From an uncultured Clostridia bacterium (GTDB lineage Bacteria; Bacillota; Clostridia; Oscillospirales; CAG-272), in assembly GCA_947652805.1 (NCBI GenBank), contig CANTEM010000047.1:1-7987 (forward strand): DNA of 7,987 nt, in the 5' to 3' direction. This document shows positions 6,500-7,987 of the stretch, in pieces. The position numbers and the translations under genes were made by a program. How positions within the stretch are numbered: position 1 is the stretch's first letter; every line of letters starts with the position of its first letter. Under the pieces are notes generated by a model that had not been told where the DNA came from, did no database searches, and saw nothing but the letters and a program-made list of their open reading frames with translations.

Positions 6500-7756
6500 G
6501 ATACGGAATATTTAAAACGGGTGGGACTGTGTATCGTAGGCGCGCTGTTGTCTGTCTGTCTCATATTCTATCTGGGCTTCCATTTGTGGAGAACCTTCAC
6601 AAGAGAGGTGGAAATCCAGCCCATTGCAGAAACCACTGTGGAAAAAACAGCGGAAACCCAAGGCTATATTTTCCGCAGCGAGCAAACCCTGCTCCTTTCC
6701 GGCGGGAACACGGGAAATCACACCCTGTTTCCCATGGTGAGCAACGGAAGCCGCCTTGCAAAAAATGCGGAAGCCGCCCGGCTATATACAGGCAGTAGCG
6801 TAGACGTGCGGGAAAAGGTGGCGCAGATTGATCAGCAGATCGCCCTGCTTCAGGAATGCTCCAACGGAGACGTGCAGGGACTGAAGGACGCCCAAACCAT
6901 TGATGAAGAAATTTTCGCAGTTCTTTCCAAAATCCGCGCCGCCGGAGACAGCGGCAGAACGACGGATATCGGATTGCAGCGCTCCGACTTTCTGGAATCG
7001 GTGAATAAGCGGATGATCCTGTCGGGACTGGGCACAGACTTCGGGGGCGAGATCGCCGCATTGCAGGCAGAACGCGCCTCCCTTGTATCTGGGTTGGGTT
7101 CCTGTCTGGAAACCGTGACGGCTCCGGTGAGCGGCTATTATTATACCGCCTGCGACGGATATGAAACTGTGTTTACAAAGGATTTTTTAACCGACAAAAA
7201 TCTCGGGTTCGGCGACCTATTGGAAAAGCTGAGCGCTTCTCCTGTAAACGAGGACCGCGCTGCCGGAAAAATCGTTACGGACAGCGAATGGTACATGGTG
7301 TGCCTGCTGGATCGGGAATACCTGGGCGTATACGACAACGCCGCCCGCTGCACCGTATATTTCGGTGCCGGCGAGGAATACCGCCTGAATATGAAGATTG
7401 ATAAAATTCTGGAAGGAGGCGAGCGGTTCGCCGTGATCCTCTCCACCAGAGAAATGCCCACCGGATTTGATTTTTCCAGAACCCAAACCGTCCGGTTTCT
7501 CACAGCGGAATATACCGGATTTCAGATTCCCATGTCTGCGGTGCGCATTGTGGACGGCATGACCGGCGTATATGTGCTGGACGGATCCACCGTAGCATTC
7601 CGCCCCATATCCACGCTGATTGTCACAGATGGGTATTACATTGTAAATACAGATCCGGAGGAGGACCCGCCCGAGGGATATCAGTGGCTGTCCCAGCATG
7701 AAAATCTGATCACGGAAGGAAAAGCACTGTATCACGGAAAGGTACTGAACGGTTAA
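6497..7756 (+). CDS. HlyD-like membrane-anchored protein (periplasmic-adaptor fold)
   Basis: One N-terminal membrane anchor (about residues 9-31, after a short MDTEYLKRVG head) is followed by an extracytoplasmic body. ETQGYIFRSEQTLL (53-66) resembles the first half of a barrel-sandwich/lipoyl domain, residues 100-205 are charged and helical (a short hairpin), and TAPVSGYYY (208-216) is the returning half. The C-terminal part, with IPMSAVRIVDGMTGVYVLDGS (344-364), has the typical HlyD/membrane-fusion pattern. Such proteins normally connect an inner-membrane exporter to outer components, but no ABC or RND transporter is next to it here. In Clostridia, proteins of this kind are commonly encoded just before yggS/ylmE and sepF, so a role in envelope or division biology is possible but inferred. 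It starts 29 bp after the YhaN-like gene with a strong ribosome site and is likely co-transcribed. The stretch 7631-7664 recurs inverted at the window end. Confidence 0.75.
   Translation: MDTEYLKRVGLCIVGALLSVCLIFYLGFHLWRTFTREVEIQPIAETTVEKTAETQGYIFRSEQTLLLSGGNTGNHTLFPMVSNGSRLAKNAEAARLYTGSSVDVREKVAQIDQQIALLQECSNGDVQGLKDAQTIDEEIFAVLSKIRAAGDSGRTTDIGLQRSDFLESVNKRMILSGLGTDFGGEIAALQAERASLVSGLGSCLETVTAPVSGYYYTACDGYETVFTKDFLTDKNLGFGDLLEKLSASPVNEDRAAGKIVTDSEWYMVCLLDREYLGVYDNAARCTVYFGAGEEYRLNMKIDKILEGGERFAVILSTREMPTGFDFSRTQTVRFLTAEYTGFQIPMSAVRIVDGMTGVYVLDGSTVAFRPISTLIVTDGYYIVNTDPEEDPPEGYQWLSQHENLITEGKALYHGKVLNG
7631..7664 (+). repeat. Left arm of a 34-bp perfect inverted repeat (source copy)
   Basis: This segment encodes residues near DGYYIVNTDPEED of the HlyD-like protein and fits that reading frame naturally, so it is the original copy. 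Its exact reverse complement occupies 7954-7987. Confidence 0.95.
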
Positions 7757-7783
7757 ACTTATTTGAGGGAAAGGCGTAAGATT

Positions 7784-7987
7784 ATGACACAGGAACGAAA
7801 GTATATTATATCGGAAAACTATAAACGGATCACGGAAAAAATAGAAGAAGCCAAGCTGCGCCGGGACAAATCCATATCCGGAGACGTTACCCTGCTGGCG
7901 GCAACCAAAACGGTGGATCCCGAGGACATTCTTTTTGCCGTTCAGGAGCTGGGCCTCCTCCGGATCTGTATTTACAATGTAATACCC
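7784..7987 (+). CDS. YggS/YlmE-family PLP homeostasis protein, 5' part only
   Basis: The first 58 residues match the PLP-binding YggS/YlmE/PROSC family: an N-terminal helix (ENYKRITEKIEEAKLRRD, 11-28) and VTLLAATKTVDPEDILFAVQELG (35-57), where Lys42 is the PLP-binding lysine. The family is a single-domain fold-type III barrel involved in pyridoxal phosphate balance and usually has about 220-235 residues, so most is off the window. GAGGGAAAGG (7765-7774) gives a strong ribosome site 9 nt upstream, and the gene lies 27 bp after the HlyD-like gene. The conserved continuation in this family is a GENRVQE-like segment; instead the frame reads LRICIYNVIP from about 7954, which is the inverted copy of 7631-7664. 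The genuine gene sequence therefore probably ends near 7953. In clostridia this gene usually leads into sepF and other ylm genes. Confidence 0.85.
   Translation, partial: MTQERKYIISENYKRITEKIEEAKLRRDKSISGDVTLLAATKTVDPEDILFAVQELGLLRICIYNVIP
7954..7987 (-). repeat. Inverted copy of 7631-7664 at the window edge (probable fold-back chimera)
   Basis: All 34 bases are the exact reverse complement of 7631-7664, with the match ending abruptly at 7953/7954 and continuing to the last base. The two copies are separated by 289 bp. The copy interrupts the conserved reading frame of the YggS-family gene, which suggests an amplification or assembly artefact rather than a natural repeat. Confidence 0.9.

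Noticed and set aside
7757..7783. Terminator or promoter between the HlyD-like gene and the YggS-family gene
   Set aside because: The 27-bp gap contains only the ribosome site of the next gene, with no stem-loop or T run.

Overview
The window looks like a chromosomal segment from a low-pathology, moderately GC-rich Firmicute, most likely a gut-type clostridium (Oscillospiraceae/Ruminococcaceae are my best guess). The reasons are strong AGGAGG-type ribosome sites before most genes, a TTG start on feoA, perfect sigma-A-type promoter boxes, a YhaO/YhaN-type nuclease pair instead of classical SbcCD, and an HlyD-like protein directly upstream of a YggS/YlmE-type PLP protein, an order found near the ylm/sepF division cluster in Clostridia. 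The taxonomic call is an inference from gene order and style, not from a marker gene.

Layout: at the left edge (13-237, minus strand) lies a small, AT-rich, unrecognised membrane protein gene with its own promoter. A divergent intergenic region (247-377) carries that promoter and, facing right, a perfect TTGACA-17-TATAAT promoter embedded in a dyad. From there everything reads rightward: feoA (378-650), feoB (647-2452, overlapping feoA by ATGA), ogt (2465-2944), then a second promoter (2964-2992), a YhaO/SbcD-like exonuclease (3028-4146), a YhaN/Rad50-like ATPase with an internal pair of membrane helices (4164-6467), an HlyD-like membrane-anchored protein (6497-7756), and the start of a YggS-family gene (7784 to the window edge).

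Functionally there are three blocks: ferrous iron uptake (FeoA regulates or assists the FeoB GTPase/permease), DNA maintenance (Ogt reverses O6-alkylguanine; the YhaO nuclease and YhaN ATPase probably form a membrane-associated Mre11/Rad50-like complex), and an envelope/PLP-homeostasis block that probably leads into division genes off the right edge. Spacing suggests feoAB-ogt is one transcript and yhaO-yhaN-hlyD-yggS another, though no terminator separates them.

Two structures stand out. The last 34 bases of the window are an exact reverse complement of 7631-7664 inside the HlyD-like gene, and they replace the place where the YggS family's conserved GENR-type segment should be read; this is best explained as a fold-back chimera at a contig end. 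Inside ogt, codons 27-39 form a near-perfect 17-bp stem with a 4-base loop, far stronger than any other hairpin I noticed. I did not find a tRNA, rRNA, CRISPR array, insertion sequence or clearly new multi-gene system.
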